A stretch of 5,596 bases of DNA from CAYGLV01 sp964351025 (GTDB taxonomy: Bacteria > Actinomycetota > Thermoleophilia > Gaiellales > Gaiellaceae): NCBI GenBank assembly GCA_964351025.1, contig CAYGLV010000091.1:1-5596 (forward strand), in the 5' to 3' direction. This document shows, piece after piece, positions 5,351 through 5,596 of the stretch. The position numbers and the translations under genes were made by a program. Numbering within the stretch: the first letter of the stretch is position 1; each line of letters starts with the position of its first letter. The notes beneath the pieces were generated by a model. It had not been told where the DNA came from. It did no database searches and saw nothing but the letters and a program-made list of their open reading frames with translations.

Positions 5351-5596
5351 ATGAATCGCGAGATCCGCCTCGCCGCACGGCCGCAGGGCCTGCCCCGTGA
5401 AAGCGACTTCGAACTCGCGGAGACCCCGGTGCCCGAGCCGGCCGAGGGCGAGGCGCTGATCCGCAACGCGTTCATCTCGGTCGATCCGTACATGCGCGGC
5501 CGGATGAACGACGTCCGCTCCTACGTGCCGCCGTTCGTGCTCGGCGAGCCGCTCTCCGGAGGTGCCGTGGGCCAGGTGGTCGAGTCGCGACTCGAC
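5351..5596 (+). CDS. NADPH-dependent MDR oxidoreductase, CurA/PTGR-like (partial, 3' end off window)
   Basis: Only the first 82 residues are present; the frame is open to the window end and the C-terminal part is missing. The N-terminus has the zinc-independent medium-chain dehydrogenase/reductase pattern of curcumin/dihydrocurcumin reductase (E. coli CurA/YncB) and prostaglandin reductase/LTB4 12-hydroxydehydrogenase. RLAARPQGLP (6-15) is followed by FELAETPVPEPAEGEALIRN (20-39), then SVDPYMRGRMND (43-54), the family hallmark, and YVPPFVLGEPLSGGAVGQVV (58-77). Such enzymes reduce alpha,beta-unsaturated carbonyls with NADPH in the cytoplasm; the Rossmann domain lies beyond the window, so cofactor preference cannot be seen. 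ATG 5351 matches the expected family start and has AGGA 7 nt upstream. It follows arsR by 9 bp, suggesting a shared transcript and control by that repressor. Confidence 0.88.
   Translation, partial: MNREIRLAARPQGLPRESDFELAETPVPEPAEGEALIRNAFISVDPYMRGRMNDVRSYVPPFVLGEPLSGGAVGQVVESRLD

Overview
This window is very GC-rich (roughly 70% by eye) with strongly G/C-biased third codon positions, GTG starts, and short intergenic gaps. The protein sequences (an NhaP-type antiporter, an MMPL exporter, a short ABM protein, YqgE, an ArsR with an N-terminal Cys-Cys pair, and a CurA-like reductase) read like those of high-GC Actinobacteria. My best guess is the class Thermoleophilia (Solirubrobacterales/Gaiellales type). 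That placement is recollection of protein style and was not computed.

Layout, left to right. Positions 18-41 hold a strong two-way hairpin terminator. A minus-strand monovalent cation/proton antiporter of the CPA1/NhaP2 type follows (105-1322). Immediately upstream of its start, on the plus strand, is the C-terminal half of an alpha/beta hydrolase (1388-1801). It lacks everything up to and including the nucleophile elbow and is best read as a 5'-truncated pseudogene. Next comes a complete MMPL/RND-type exporter (1851-4028) with its own promoter-like sequence, then a small antibiotic-biosynthesis-monooxygenase (ABM) fold protein (4068-4373). A minus-strand yqgE/algH (DUF179) gene (4389-4928) converges on it. 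Divergent from yqgE is an ArsR-family repressor (4985-5341), followed after 9 bp by the start of a zinc-independent NADPH-dependent oxidoreductase of the CurA/PTGR type, cut by the window edge (5351-5596).

How the genes may work together. The MMPL and ABM genes are co-directional, 39 bp apart, and may be co-transcribed. The arsR and curA-like genes form a probable two-gene unit, perhaps a thiol- or metalloid-responsive regulator with a reductase. The 56-bp gap between yqgE and arsR contains an 18-bp inverted repeat (TATCGA-N6-TCGATA) placed where an ArsR dimer could control arsR and possibly yqgE. Several starts are preceded by a TANNNT-type -10 hexamer 6-7 nt away, which suggests leaderless transcripts are common here.

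I see no CRISPR array, IS element, tRNA or rRNA gene, phage module or recognisable new multi-gene system. The most noteworthy items are the hydrolase remnant, the divergent arsR operator, the arsR-reductase pairing without visible arsenic genes, and the recurrent leaderless-promoter architecture.
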